Assembly (NCBI RefSeq): GCF_003865135.1
Contig: NZ_BHZC01000001.1
Span: forward strand, 7,936,001-8,000,000
DNA: 64,000 nucleotides
Reading direction: 5' to 3'
From: Streptomyces chrestomyceticus JCM 4735
Lineage (GTDB): Bacteria > Actinomycetota > Actinomycetes > Streptomycetales > Streptomycetaceae
The stretch's first letter is position 1; each line of letters opens with the position of its first letter. Of the stretch, positions 26,522-34,203 are shown piece by piece. A program made the position numbers and the translations under genes. Below the pieces are notes generated by a model. It ran no database searches. It was not told the origin of the DNA and was given only the letters and a program-made list of their open reading frames with translations.

Positions 26522-26585
26522 AGCCGCCGCGGGCCCGTGGGCCGGGTGTCCGTCCGGCCCTCCGGGCGCGGCGCCCGTCCGGCCC

Positions 26586-26939
26586 TCAGTTGAGGGTCCG
26601 GGCGGGCAGCAGCCGTTCGATGACGACGAAACGCTCGTCGAGCGGTGCGAGCCGCAGCAGCCGGCGGACCACGGGGCGCGGTCCGAGCAGCACCAGACGG
26701 CCACCTCGGTCGACCACCCGTTCCCGGAGCCGGCACAGCAGGGCCAGGCCGCTGCAGTCCATGAACGTGACCTGGCCGAGGTTCACGACGACGGTGCCGG
26801 GCCGGGGCGGCAACGCCTCACCGAGGACGGGTTGCAAGGTCAGCGCCAAGGCGAGATCGAGTTCTCCCTTGAGCGCGAGCACGAACTGGTCCCCGACCGC
26901 GTACGTGAGCAGTGCCGCGTCGGCGGTGCGTTCGGTCAT
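26586..26939 (-). CDS. STAS-domain anti-sigma factor antagonist
   Basis: A 117-residue SpoIIAA/RsbV-like protein. GELDLALA, VVVNLGQVTFMDCSGLALLCRL (phospho-acceptor candidate Ser63) and GGRLVLLGPRPVVRRLLRL are typical STAS elements. In the family an anti-sigma kinase phosphorylates this serine; the unphosphorylated form frees a sigma factor. Its partner is not adjacent; the ATPase at 8577-9034 is one candidate. The ATG at 26939 has a G-rich site upstream. It converges with amaB. Confidence 0.88.
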   Translation of the reverse strand: MTERTADAALLTYAVGDQFVLALKGELDLALALTLQPVLGEALPPRPGTVVVNLGQVTFMDCSGLALLCRLRERVVDRGGRLVLLGPRPVVRRLLRLAPLDERFVVIERLLPARTLN

Positions 26940-27117
26940 GGCGCCCCCCACCGGTTGCGCAGGCCGCAGAGCGGCAGCTGGCTGTTGGCACCGGGGGCCG
27001 GGGTGCAGAAAAACCGTAGCGGGGCGCGTATGGGGAGAATCGATCAGGCAAGGTTGCATCCCTCGAACGGGTGAAGCCTTGCGTTAGCTCTTGACAGATG
27101 CTCCGGGACGGCCATGC

Positions 27118-27159
27118 GCCCCGGGCCGGACGCCTCGACAGGGGCGCCCGGCCCGGGGC
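27118..27159 (-). terminator. Hairpin terminator after the antitoxin-like gene
   Basis: GCCCCGGGCCGG (27118-27129) pairs perfectly with 27148-27159 around an 18-base loop. It lies just beyond the stop of the gene at 27169-27363 and upstream of the STAS gene. Confidence 0.6.
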
Positions 27160-27168
27160 GGCACGTGA

Positions 27169-27363
27169 TCAGGACTGCGGCGGCTGGTCCTGGCCCTGAT
27201 CCTGGTCGAACTGGCCTTTGAGCTTGTCCTGGGCCGTGTCGACCTGGCCGCTGTACTTGCCCTGAGTCTTGTCGTCGACGAAGTCGCCGGCCTTGTCGAC
27301 GCCCTTGCCGGCCTGGTCCTCGTGGCCCTTCAGCATCTGCTTGAGCTTGTCCAACACGGACAT
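27169..27363 (-). CDS. MT0933-like (Rv0909-type) antitoxin family protein
   Basis: A 64-residue, very polar protein beginning MSVLDKLKQMLKGHEDQAGKGVDKAGDFVDDKTQ. This pattern, a short amphipathic helix and then KGVDKAGDFVDDKTxGKY, is that of the MT0933/Rv0909 antitoxin family. In Mycobacterium the partner is an Rv0910-type toxin; no such SRPBCC-like gene is adjacent, so this is an orphan. The ATG at 27363 has a strong AGGAGG site. Confidence 0.75.
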   Translation of the reverse strand: MSVLDKLKQMLKGHEDQAGKGVDKAGDFVDDKTQGKYSGQVDTAQDKLKGQFDQDQGQDQPPQS

Positions 27364-27486
27364 GAGTCGTCCTCCTCGCCACTGACGCCCCCACCTCTCC
27401 AGGGTCACCGGGTCGGGCCGGATCCGCATCCGGGGTGCCGCGCGCCCGTGTGTGGCGGGCCCCAGGTGCCGGGAGCGCCGCCGGGA

Positions 27487-27993
27487 CTAGCGGCCCTGGA
27501 GCGTGCGCACGGGGATCAGACAGTGCGCGGAACTCTTGATCACACCCTCGTCGCCCGCGAAGGCCCGCAGCGTGTCCTCGCTGACCGGCCCGCCCGGCTT
27601 CGCCTCCGGCCACGGCCGGGTGGCGAACATGCCGTACACCTGCCCCCGGTGGTCCGCCGCCGCCAGCCACTCCGGCGGCACCGGGCACTGCGCGCTGAAG
27701 ATCGGCATCGTCAGCACCGCCCGCCCGGCCTCGACGATCAGCGTCAGCGGGAGGGAGGGGGTGCGGGAGGCGTCCTGGAGCTCGCCGCCGACCAGCAGCC
27801 CGGCCTGGCTGAGCATGGTGCCCATGACCTCGGTCCCGGTCTCCGGGCCGTCCTTGCCGTCGCCGAGGGAGTAGGTGAGCAGGAAGGGTACGTCGTGACC
27901 GTCCTCGGGGTGGGCGCCGCTCCAGCCGATCATCATGAGGGTGCCCAACTGGCTGTACGGAGGGTTGCCGGTGGTGGCCTGGGATGTGGTCAT
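27487..27993 (-). CDS. Conserved Streptomyces hypothetical protein (possibly DUF5949)
   Basis: A 168-residue soluble protein with YSQLGTLMMIGWSGAHPEDGHDVPFLLTYSLGDG near the N-terminus and VIKSSAHCLIPVRTLQGR at the end. It resembles the small Streptomyces family I know as DUF5949, though I cannot confirm this without a search. No catalytic or membrane motif is visible. The ATG at 27993 is preceded by AAGGTG. Confidence 0.6.
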   Translation of the reverse strand: MTTSQATTGNPPYSQLGTLMMIGWSGAHPEDGHDVPFLLTYSLGDGKDGPETGTEVMGTMLSQAGLLVGGELQDASRTPSLPLTLIVEAGRAVLTMPIFSAQCPVPPEWLAAADHRGQVYGMFATRPWPEAKPGGPVSEDTLRAFAGDEGVIKSSAHCLIPVRTLQGR

Positions 27994-28340
27994 GGCGGGC
28001 ACCTTAGTGACCTTCGCAGGCCGTCGTCCGCGCGCTTCACCCGGTTGGCGGAGCCTCGCCGGCATCCCAGCCGAACGAGGTCCGGACGGTCACCCGTACC
28101 GGCGACCCCGAGGGGTCCGTACGCCACGTGCGCGTCGTGGCATCGGCCGGGGGAGCGGCGCCCGTACGGCCGGGAGGGCGGCCCGGGGGCGACGGCGGCC
28201 GGTTCGCGCGTCCCGGGCGCGGGCACCATGACGGCAGGCCCGGCAGCGGCACGGGACACGGTGCTCCCGGCGGGCCCGGTGCCGGAATTTGGTGCCGGGG
28301 CCCGGTGCCGGCACCCGGAGCCGGAGGGGAGTGGGGCCCG
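27994..28340. other. Divergent intergenic region
   Basis: The 347 bases between the hypothetical gene and the transglycosylase-like gene are about as GC-rich as the coding DNA. A frame is open from 28128 into the next gene, but its translation is Gly/Pro/Arg-rich and lacks a signal peptide or family motif, so I do not count it as coding. No confident promoter was found. Confidence 0.5.
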
Positions 28341-28781
28341 ATGGACCTTTCCGAGGTGGAGTACCACGACCCCGACGACGCGTCGGGCGCGGCGGCGATG
28401 GCCGACTACGCCCGGCTGGCCTGCGAACTGACCGGTATGGACCCCCGATACGGCATACCGGCGCTGGTCACGATCGCGCGGCGGGAGTCCTCGTACAACC
28501 ACCCGCGCTGGCGGGTGAACACCACCGACGGCAACGCCTGGGGCCCGGTCATGTCCGACGGGCATCCGCGCAACTGCTCCCGCGGCGCCACCCAGTGCGT
28601 TCCGCCGACCTTCGCCGCGTACCACCGGTGCGGCACCGCCCGTACGCCGTACGACGTGGTGGCCTGCATGACCGCGACCATCGGGTACGTCCGCGACCGG
28701 TACGGCGTCGACGAGTCCGGTTCGAACTTCGCGGACCGGGTGCAGCAGGCCGACCCGACCCGGCCGCCGAAGGGGTACTGA
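28341..28781 (+). CDS. Lytic-transglycosylase-like (lysozyme fold) protein without signal peptide
   Basis: A 146-residue protein with a lysozyme-like core: DPRYGIPALVTIARRESSYNHPRWRVN, where Glu48 is in the position of the catalytic glutamate, then NAWGPVMSDG and GATQCVPPTFAAYH (the GxxQxxPxT-like element). CMTATIGYVRDRYG closes the fold. Family members cleave peptidoglycan. No signal peptide is seen at the ATG at 28341, which has a GGAGGGGAG site nearby, so export is unexplained. It resembles the transglycosylase part of phage tail proteins, but no other phage genes are near. Confidence 0.72.
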   Translation: MDLSEVEYHDPDDASGAAAMADYARLACELTGMDPRYGIPALVTIARRESSYNHPRWRVNTTDGNAWGPVMSDGHPRNCSRGATQCVPPTFAAYHRCGTARTPYDVVACMTATIGYVRDRYGVDESGSNFADRVQQADPTRPPKGY

Positions 28782-28813
28782 AGCGGTGCCCGCGGCTGTG
28801 GGGAGCGGGCGGC

Positions 28814-29401
28814 TCAGGCGATGGCGCCTTCCGTCCAGGCGCGGGTGAGGATCTCGTCCACGGTCTGCTCGACGGTCTGGTGCGTGGTGTCCAGCCACAG
28901 CCCGATCGGCGGGGTGTGCTCGCGCAGCGCCGTGTCGAGGTCACGCACGCTCCAGCCGGGCCCGTACGCCGTCTTGGCCCGGGCCGCCTCCCGCTCCTCG
29001 ACCACCGACGGGTCCGGGGTCAGCACCACCACCGCCAGCGGGCGGGTCCTGATGTGCTCGGCCATCTCGGTCAGATGCTCGCCGAGCAGGATGTCCTGCG
29101 CGATCACGGTGAATCCGGCCTGGGCGTACTGGTCGGCGCAGACGGCGGTCAGCCGGTGCCGCAGCCGCAACTGTGCGAGGGCCGACGCGCCGGCGTCGGG
29201 CGTCATCTCCTCCCGCCCCCGGACGACCATGCGCCGGAACGTGTCACCGCGCAGGTGCACCGACCGCGCCAGCCGCTCGGCGAGCGCCTGCGCCACGGTC
29301 GACTTCCCGGCGGCCTGAATACCCGTCAGGACCACGACCCCAGGGCCGAGCCACGGTCCCTGGGGCGCGGCGGGCGCGCTGTCGGTGGAGTGTGCCGTCA
29401 T
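28814..29401 (-). CDS. P-loop kinase-like AAA protein
   Basis: A 195-residue small P-loop protein. Walker A is GIQAAGKS (27-34), with RGDTFRRMVVRGREEM, VIAQDILLGEHL and a C-terminal PPIGLWLDTTHQTVEQTVDEIL. It resembles AAA_33/chloramphenicol-phosphotransferase-type kinases that phosphorylate small molecules. Substrate unknown. The ATG at 29401 has GGAAAGG upstream. It converges with the transglycosylase-like gene. Confidence 0.8.
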   Translation of the reverse strand: MTAHSTDSAPAAPQGPWLGPGVVVLTGIQAAGKSTVAQALAERLARSVHLRGDTFRRMVVRGREEMTPDAGASALAQLRLRHRLTAVCADQYAQAGFTVIAQDILLGEHLTEMAEHIRTRPLAVVVLTPDPSVVEEREAARAKTAYGPGWSVRDLDTALREHTPPIGLWLDTTHQTVEQTVDEILTRAWTEGAIA

Positions 29402-29585
29402 GGGGTCGGCTGCCTTTCCGCGCGGGGTTCCGGCCGGTCGCGGGGCCGCCGGGGGCGCCCCGCCGGGGCATCGTAACGCCCGTGCCGATCGTGTCGGACG
29501 CCTGCCGGGTCCGCTGTCCGTCCCGCGCTGTCCGCCCGTATCGGTCCGTCCGCCGCCGTCCGTCACGGTCGGTCCGTCGTCGCGG

Positions 29586-30314
29586 TCAGTCCGTAGCCGT
29601 CAGCCCGTCGATCATGCGGTTGAGGAGCCGGTCGAAGGTCGCGTCGGGGGAGGACGTGCCGCCCGGCGCCGTCAGGGCCTCGGCGGCCTTCGGGCAGGCG
29701 TCCGTGACGGCGGCGGAGCGCAGATAGCGGGCCTGCGCGTCGTGGAAGGCGCGGTCGGTGGCGCCGGCCGCCGCTTCCTGGGCGTGCTCGTGGGTGACAT
29801 GGCTCGCCACGAAGCCGGAGAGCAGGCTGAAGATTTCGAGTGCCGCCGGGGCGCCGAGTCCCGTGGGGGTGAGGACGGCGAGGGCGTGCTCCAGGGCGGC
29901 GAGGGTGTTCGGGCCGAACGTCCGCTGTGCGGGCAGCGCCGTGGGCAGCCACGGGTGGCGCCGCATCAGCGCGCGCTGCTCGCGGAAGAAGTGCCGCAGG
30001 TCCGCGCGCCAGTCGCCGGACGGTCCGGACGGCAGCCGGTGTTCCCCGGCGACCTGGTCGATCATCAGCTCCAGCAGCGTCTCCTTGTCGGGGACGTAGC
30101 TGTAGAGCGACATGGTGCCGGCCCCGATCCGGGCCGCGACCGCGCGCATGGTGACCGCGCCGAGCCCTTCGGCGTCGGCGAGGGCGACGGCCGCGGCGGT
30201 GATCTCGGCCCGGCTGTGCGCCGGGGGACGGCCGCGCCGGGGGCGTTCGGCCGGTGCCCAGAGCGCCTCCGGGTCCACTCCGGCGGTACGGCCGGATGTG
30301 CCTGTACGGGTCAC
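29586..30314 (-). CDS. TetR-family transcriptional regulator
   Basis: A 242-residue regulator. The helix-turn-helix lies at about 38-85 (SRAEITAAAVALADAEGL, MRAVAARIGAGTMSLYSYVPDKETLLELM), preceded by a basic RPRRGRPPAH tail. The C-terminal domain is of the tetracycline-repressor type. The GTG at 30314 is preferred because of an AGAGG site; another GTG 11 codons upstream is possible. It is divergent from the esterase gene, with a palindrome between them, so it probably represses that gene and itself. Confidence 0.88.
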   Translation of the reverse strand: MTRTGTSGRTAGVDPEALWAPAERPRRGRPPAHSRAEITAAAVALADAEGLGAVTMRAVAARIGAGTMSLYSYVPDKETLLELMIDQVAGEHRLPSGPSGDWRADLRHFFREQRALMRRHPWLPTALPAQRTFGPNTLAALEHALAVLTPTGLGAPAALEIFSLLSGFVASHVTHEHAQEAAAGATDRAFHDAQARYLRSAAVTDACPKAAEALTAPGGTSSPDATFDRLLNRMIDGLTATD

Positions 30315-30356
30315 GGCAACCTCTCTCTGCTGTCCGCCGCCATCCAATCATCCGCT

Positions 30357-30380
30357 ATTCTCGTACGTAGTACGGGAAAT
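30357..30380. promoter_or_regulatory. Putative TetR operator with overlapping minus-10 box
   Basis: The core CGTACGTAGTACG is a perfect inverted repeat (5-bp arms, 3-bp centre). With the flanks ATTCT and GGAAAT it extends to about 8 of 10 matching positions per arm. It is the only AT-rich spot in the 111-bp gap between the divergent tetR-type and esterase genes, and overlaps TATTCT, a possible minus-10. Confidence 0.55.
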
Positions 30381-30425
30381 GGATCCGCGCCGGGACGAGC
30401 AGTCCGCACCAGGAATCGAGGCACC

Positions 30426-32164
30426 GTGACGACAACGACGCACCACCTCACCGCGAAGAAGCCGCCCCTGTCGGCCCGGGCGCTGCGGCGCACCCTGCGC
30501 GGCATGCCCGACCGGCGCCATGACGTCGCCTTCGAAGCCGGACTCGTGGTGCCCGCCGCCGACGGCAGCCCACTGCTGACCGACCACTACTTCCCCGCGC
30601 GGCCGGTGACTTCCCCACCCTGCTGGTCCGCTCGCCGTACGGCCGCGGCATCCCGTGGGCGCCGATGTTCGGCATCCTCTTCGCCGAACAGGGCTTCCAC
30701 GTCGTCCTGCAGAGCAGCCGCGGCACCGGAGGGTCCGGCGGCACCCCCGCCCTGTGGCAGCACGAGGCCGCCGACGGCCGGGCGGCCGTCGCGTGGCTGC
30801 GCCGGCAGCCCTGGTTCACCGGCGTCCTCGGCACGCTGGGGCCCAGCGCCATGGGATACACGCAGTGGGCGCTCGCCACCGACCCGCCGCCGGAGCTGAA
30901 GGCGATGGTGGTCCAGGTCGGCGTGCACGATTGGCGCGGCTTCTTCTATCCCTCGGGCCACCCGGGTCCGTTCGCCTTGGAGAGCTCCCTCGTCTCGGCG
31001 GTCGGCCGGCTGCACTACGGCCGGGGTGCCCTGGCCATGGTGCGGGCCGGGCTGCGCCTGCAACGCCACCTCCGGAGAATCGCCCGGACGCTGCCGCTCG
31101 GTGAGGCGTATGTGCCCGGCTTCGGCGGCCGGGTGCCGTTCCTGGACGAGGCGATGGCCCGGCCCGATCCGGAGGACGCCCGCTGGGAAGGTGCGGACGC
31201 CGGTGCGGCGGGCGCGCGGGTGGCCGTACCGACCAGCCTGATCACGGGCTGGCACGACCTGTGCCTCGGCCAGACGCTCCAGCAGTACGACCGGCTGCGC
31301 CGCGCCGGGTGCGAGACCTCTCTGCTCATCGGCCCCTGGACGCACAACTCCGCGATGGAGCAGGGCTGGCCGGAAGTCTTCGCCGAAACCCTCGCCTGGC
31401 TCCGGGCCCACCTGTGCGACGACGCGTCCGGCCTACGCGGCACCCGGGTGCGCGTCCATGTGGGAGGGCGTCAGGAGTGGCGGGACCTGTCCGACTGGCC
31501 CCCGGCGGCGACGGAGCGGCGCTGGTATCTCGACGGGCATGACGATGGCGCACTGACCGCCAGCGCCCCCAAGGGCGCGCCACCGCTCTCCTTCCGCTAC
31601 GACCCGGCCGACCCGACGCCCTCGGTAGGCGGCCCCCTGTTGAGCCGGGCCGTCGGCCCCCGGGACAACACCGCCTTGGAGGCCCGCGACGACGTCCTGA
31701 CCTTCACCACCCCGCCGCTCACCGAGCCGCTCGACGTCCTCGGTGCGGTCGCCGTGGCACTGCGGGTCACGACGGACACCGGGCACGCCGATGTCTTCGC
31801 CCGGCTCTGCGACGTGGACGAGCGGGGGCGGTCGGTCAACGTCTGCGACGGGATACGGCGCCTGGAGCCCGCCACGGCCGCAGACGCGTCCGGCCCGGCG
31901 GAGGTGACGGTGGCGATGAGCCCCACCGCCCACTCCTTCGCCGCCGGACACCGCGTCCGCCTCCAGATCAGTGGCGGCGCCCACCCGCGCTTCGCCCGCA
32001 ACACCGGGACGGGTGAGCCCCTGCCGGCGGCCACCCGGCTGGTGCCTGTCGTCATCTCGCTGCACCACCCGTCGGCGCTGGTGCTGCCGCAGGCTGATCC
32101 CGGTACGGAGCGGGCGCGCTCTCAGACGAAGAAGGCGTTCATGCCGTCCACGTCGGACAGGTAG
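30426..32164 (+). CDS. CocE/NonD-type hydrolase (S15 family), apparent -1 frameshift near residue 60
   Basis: The GTG at 30426 (GAGG site) opens a frame with the typical N-terminus (HDVAFEAGLVVPAADGSPLLTDHYFPARP). At 30605 the family sequence jumps to the next frame (GDFPTLLVRSPYGRGIPWAPMFG). One added G at 30605-30606 gives 579 residues. Visible are nucleophile Ser141 in GPSAMGYTQW, SLITGWHDLCL, the LIGPWTHN histidine and the C-terminal jelly roll (VTVAMSPTAHSFAAGHRVRLQISG). The family hydrolyses acyl esters and amides, including cocaine in CocE. The 3' end overlaps the convergent SnoaL-like gene by 43 bases. Confidence 0.82.
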
Positions 32165-32508
32165 GTCTCGATGGCCGCGATCTTCCCGTCGCGCACGGTG
32201 CACACCGTGGACAGGTGCTCGTCCAGGACCAGGTCGCCGCGCTGCGCGGTGTTGTGCAGGGACAGCGCCATGTTGCGGGGGCTGACGAGGATGTGCAGCA
32301 GGGTGAAGTTCAGGCCGTACCCGGCGATCTTGCGGGCACGTTCGACGACGCCGTCCGCGCCGTGCGCCGTCCCGGAGATCGTGTTGTCGCCGGGCAGCTC
32401 CCAGGTCGCGTCCTCGTGCAGCAGGGAGCGGATGGTGTCCCAGTCGGCGGTGACGAGCGCGGCGTGGAACTGCTTGCCGAGGGAGTAGTTGTCCTCGTAG
32501 ACGGTCAT
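32122..32508 (-). CDS. SnoaL-like (NTF2-fold) protein
   Basis: A 128-residue protein with the cone-shaped NTF2-like pattern: SLGKQFHAALVTADWDTIRSLLHEDATWELPGDN, GADGVVERARKI, and the closing VCTVRDGKIAAIETYLSDVDGMNAFF. Family members include polyketide cyclases, isomerases and many proteins of unknown role. The ATG at 32508 has a GAAGGAG site. It is divergent from an ArsR-type regulator with a palindrome in between, so that regulator probably controls it. Confidence 0.85.
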   Translation of the reverse strand: MTVYEDNYSLGKQFHAALVTADWDTIRSLLHEDATWELPGDNTISGTAHGADGVVERARKIAGYGLNFTLLHILVSPRNMALSLHNTAQRGDLVLDEHLSTVCTVRDGKIAAIETYLSDVDGMNAFFV

Positions 32509-32577
32509 GAGGGCTCCTTCACGCGGGAGGGTGCGGGCAGGCCGGTCCGGGTGGGTCGGCCTGCCCGTCAGTTCGTA

Positions 32578-32589
32578 TGTTCTAGAACA
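32578..32589. promoter_or_regulatory. 12-bp palindrome, likely ArsR-type operator
   Basis: TGTTCTAGAACA is a perfect AT-containing palindrome inside the 164-bp gap between the divergent SnoaL-like and ArsR-type genes. Dyads of this size are typical of winged-helix ArsR dimers. It lies 70 bases upstream of the SnoaL-like start and 83 upstream of the regulator. Confidence 0.55.
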
Positions 32590-32660
32590 GTAGCAAAGTG
32601 GGAGAGGGAAAGGTGTGACGGGGAGGGTAGGCAGGCGGGCCGCGTGTCGGTCCGTCCGCG

Positions 32661-32666
32661 TACGCT
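32661..32666 (+). promoter_or_regulatory. Putative minus-10 box of a leaderless ArsR-gene transcript
   Basis: TACGCT sits 6 bases before the ATG at 32673, the same hexamer and nearly the same spacing as at 15249-15254 before 15262. No clear ribosome site or minus-35 box is seen. Confidence 0.35.
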
Positions 32667-32672
32667 CGGGGC

Positions 32673-33032
32673 ATGGCCGTACTGAGTCACCCCGACCGTG
32701 CCGAACTACGCATCGCGGACGTCCTGGAGGCGTTCGCGCACCCGATCCGGCTGCGCATCGTGCACCGGCTCGCCCACGGTGCCGAGCGCTCCTGCGGCGA
32801 GCTGCTGCCCGAAGTGTCCAAATCCACCGCCAGTCACCACTGGCGTGTGCTGCGCGAGAGCGGCGTGCTCCACCAGCGGCGGGAAGGCCGTCGCCTGGTG
32901 ATGCACCTGCGGCGCGAGGACTTGGAGGCGCGCTTCCCCGGGTTGCTGGACGTGGTGCTGGCGGCTGCCGGGGACGATCCCGAGGTGGTCATGGGGGAGC
33001 GCGAGAAGGCCGCCGGGGCGCTGGGCTCCTGA
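32673..33032 (+). CDS. ArsR-family winged-helix regulator
   Basis: A 119-residue protein with LEAFAHPIRLRIVHRLAHGAERSCGELLPEVSKSTASHHWRVLRESGVLHQRREGRRLVMHLRREDL, a complete ArsR helix-turn-helix and beta wing. Only one cysteine (Cys50, CGELL) is present in the reader region and there is no CxC metal motif, so a metal signal is unlikely. It is divergent from the SnoaL-like gene. Confidence 0.9.
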   Translation: MAVLSHPDRAELRIADVLEAFAHPIRLRIVHRLAHGAERSCGELLPEVSKSTASHHWRVLRESGVLHQRREGRRLVMHLRREDLEARFPGLLDVVLAAAGDDPEVVMGEREKAAGALGS

Positions 33033-33150
33033 CGGGTGCTCCGTGTTGTCGGCATCTCGTCCGGATGGTCCGTTCGGCGCGGTTTGTCCGTAGGGGGCGC
33101 GCCGCATGAGAGCCTGACGGCCGGGTACCGGCGAGGCCGGAGGTGAGCGC

Positions 33151-33381
33151 ATGTCCGGTGCGGCGAAACCGTCCGGGGTGACGGCTGCGGCCGTCGAACT
33201 GGCCGTCTGGTGGGCCGTCCTGGCCGCGCTGTGGCTGGTGCTGGTCAGCAGCCTCGATCTGCTGGAGTGCCTGGTCGGCGCGGCGGCCGCCCTGCTCGGC
33301 GCGTGCGCCGCCCGCGCGGCTCGCAGGGCCGCCACCCAAGGCTCCGCGCACACCGGCCCGGCGGAAGGCCGACAGCGGTGA
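33151..33381 (+). CDS. mrpE: Short MrpE-like antiporter subunit
   Basis: A 76-residue protein with two hydrophobic helices (AVELAVWWAVLAALWLVLVSS and LLECLVGAAAALLGACAARAA). It matches only the N-terminal half of the Mrp/Mnh subunit E, usually about 160 residues. The ATG at 33151 has a GGAGGTGA site. Its TGA overlaps the GTG of the next gene (GTGA). It is the first gene of a tightly packed Mrp-type operon. Being so short it may be a reduced subunit or a remnant. Confidence 0.65.
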   Translation: MSGAAKPSGVTAAAVELAVWWAVLAALWLVLVSSLDLLECLVGAAAALLGACAARAARRAATQGSAHTGPAEGRQR

Positions 33382-33899
33382 ACGGCTGGCTGCTCGCCGC
33401 CGCGCTGCTGCTCCTCGTCGGCTTCGCCCCCACCGTGTGGGGCGCGGCGAGCGGGCCCGTACGGCGGCGGGTCATGGCGCAGAACCTCGCGACGCTCGTC
33501 GCCTGCCTCGCCGTGCTGCTGCTCGCCCAGGGCTACGCACGTCCGTCGTACGTCGACCTCGGCCTCGTCCTCGCCGTCCTCGGTCCCGCCGGAACGCTCG
33601 TCTACGCCCGGCTGCTCGCCGACGAACTGGCCGGGCAGCCGGTGCGCGACCGGGTCGCCCGCGCCCTCGACCGCGCCATGACGCCGCTCGCGGCCCTCTC
33701 CGTACCCCTGGTGGTGCTGCCGCTGTGTGTCGCGGCCGGGCCCGGCCGGGCGATGGTGAAGCTGTTGGTCATCGGGGTGCTGCTGGTCGGCGGGAATGTC
33801 GTGTCCTCGCGCGCGCTGTCGGGGCGGTGGGCCGGGGAGAAAGCCGGGCAGCAACCCGGCCGGCATCCCGGGCACAAGGCCGGTGCGGCCGATGAATGA
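33378..33899 (+). CDS. Fused MrpF-MrpG antiporter subunits
   Basis: A 173-residue membrane protein. Residues about 1-85 (VRRRVMAQNLATLVACLAVLLLAQGYARPSYVDLGLVLAVLGPAGTLVYARLLA) match MrpF with three helices. Residues about 90-155 (MTPLAALSVPLVVLPLCVAAGPGRAMVKLLVIGVLLVGGNVVSSRAL) match part of MrpG. In most bacteria these are separate genes. The start GTG overlaps the previous stop, and the end overlaps the next start by 8 bases. In Mrp complexes these subunits help sodium/proton exchange. Confidence 0.7.
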   Translation: MNGWLLAAALLLLVGFAPTVWGAASGPVRRRVMAQNLATLVACLAVLLLAQGYARPSYVDLGLVLAVLGPAGTLVYARLLADELAGQPVRDRVARALDRAMTPLAALSVPLVVLPLCVAAGPGRAMVKLLVIGVLLVGGNVVSSRALSGRWAGEKAGQQPGRHPGHKAGAADE

Positions 33900-34203
33900 C
33901 GTCCTGATCGTGCTGGCCCTGTCGCTGGTGGCGGCGGCCGCGACCGCCGCCGTACTGGCCCGCGACCCGGTGCGGCAGTCCACCGTACTGGCCTTGCTCG
34001 GCCTCGCCCTCGCGCTCCTCTTCGCCGTCCTCCAGGCGCCGGACGTCGCGCTCTCCCAACTCGCGGTCGGCTCCGTCCTCACCCCGCTGATGGTGCTGCT
34101 CTCGGTGCGGAAGGTGCGGCGCAAGGGCCGGGCGGACGGCCGTGAGCGGGACACCGGAAGCGCGGGGCAGACCGGAAGCGCGGGGGAGGGGGAACGGCGG
34201 TGA
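33892..34203 (+). CDS. MrpB-like/DUF4040 antiporter subunit
   Basis: A 103-residue membrane protein: MNDVLIVLALSLVAAAATAAVLARDPVRQSTVLALLGLALALLFAVLQAPDVALSQLAVGSVLTPLMVLLSVRK. The APDVALSQLAVG motif is that of DUF4040, found at the end of MrpA and in membrane hydrogenase subunits. Here it stands alone, without the large MrpA channel domain. The ATG at 33892 overlaps the previous gene by 8 bases, and the stop overlaps the next GTG. Confidence 0.75.
   Translation: MNDVLIVLALSLVAAAATAAVLARDPVRQSTVLALLGLALALLFAVLQAPDVALSQLAVGSVLTPLMVLLSVRKVRRKGRADGRERDTGSAGQTGSAGEGERR

Noticed and set aside
21992..26704. 1570-codon open frame on the minus strand
   Set aside because: Antisense to the whole pipecolate operon, whose three products have clear family motifs; the antisense translation is low-complexity.
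28128..28340. In-frame extension of the lysozyme-like gene
   Set aside because: Gly/Pro/Arg-rich without signal peptide; the ATG at 28341 has the better ribosome site.
30426..32164. Reading the esterase as two separate genes
   Set aside because: The first frame lacks any domain end and the second lacks a start with ribosome site before 30665; together they make one normal-length protein.
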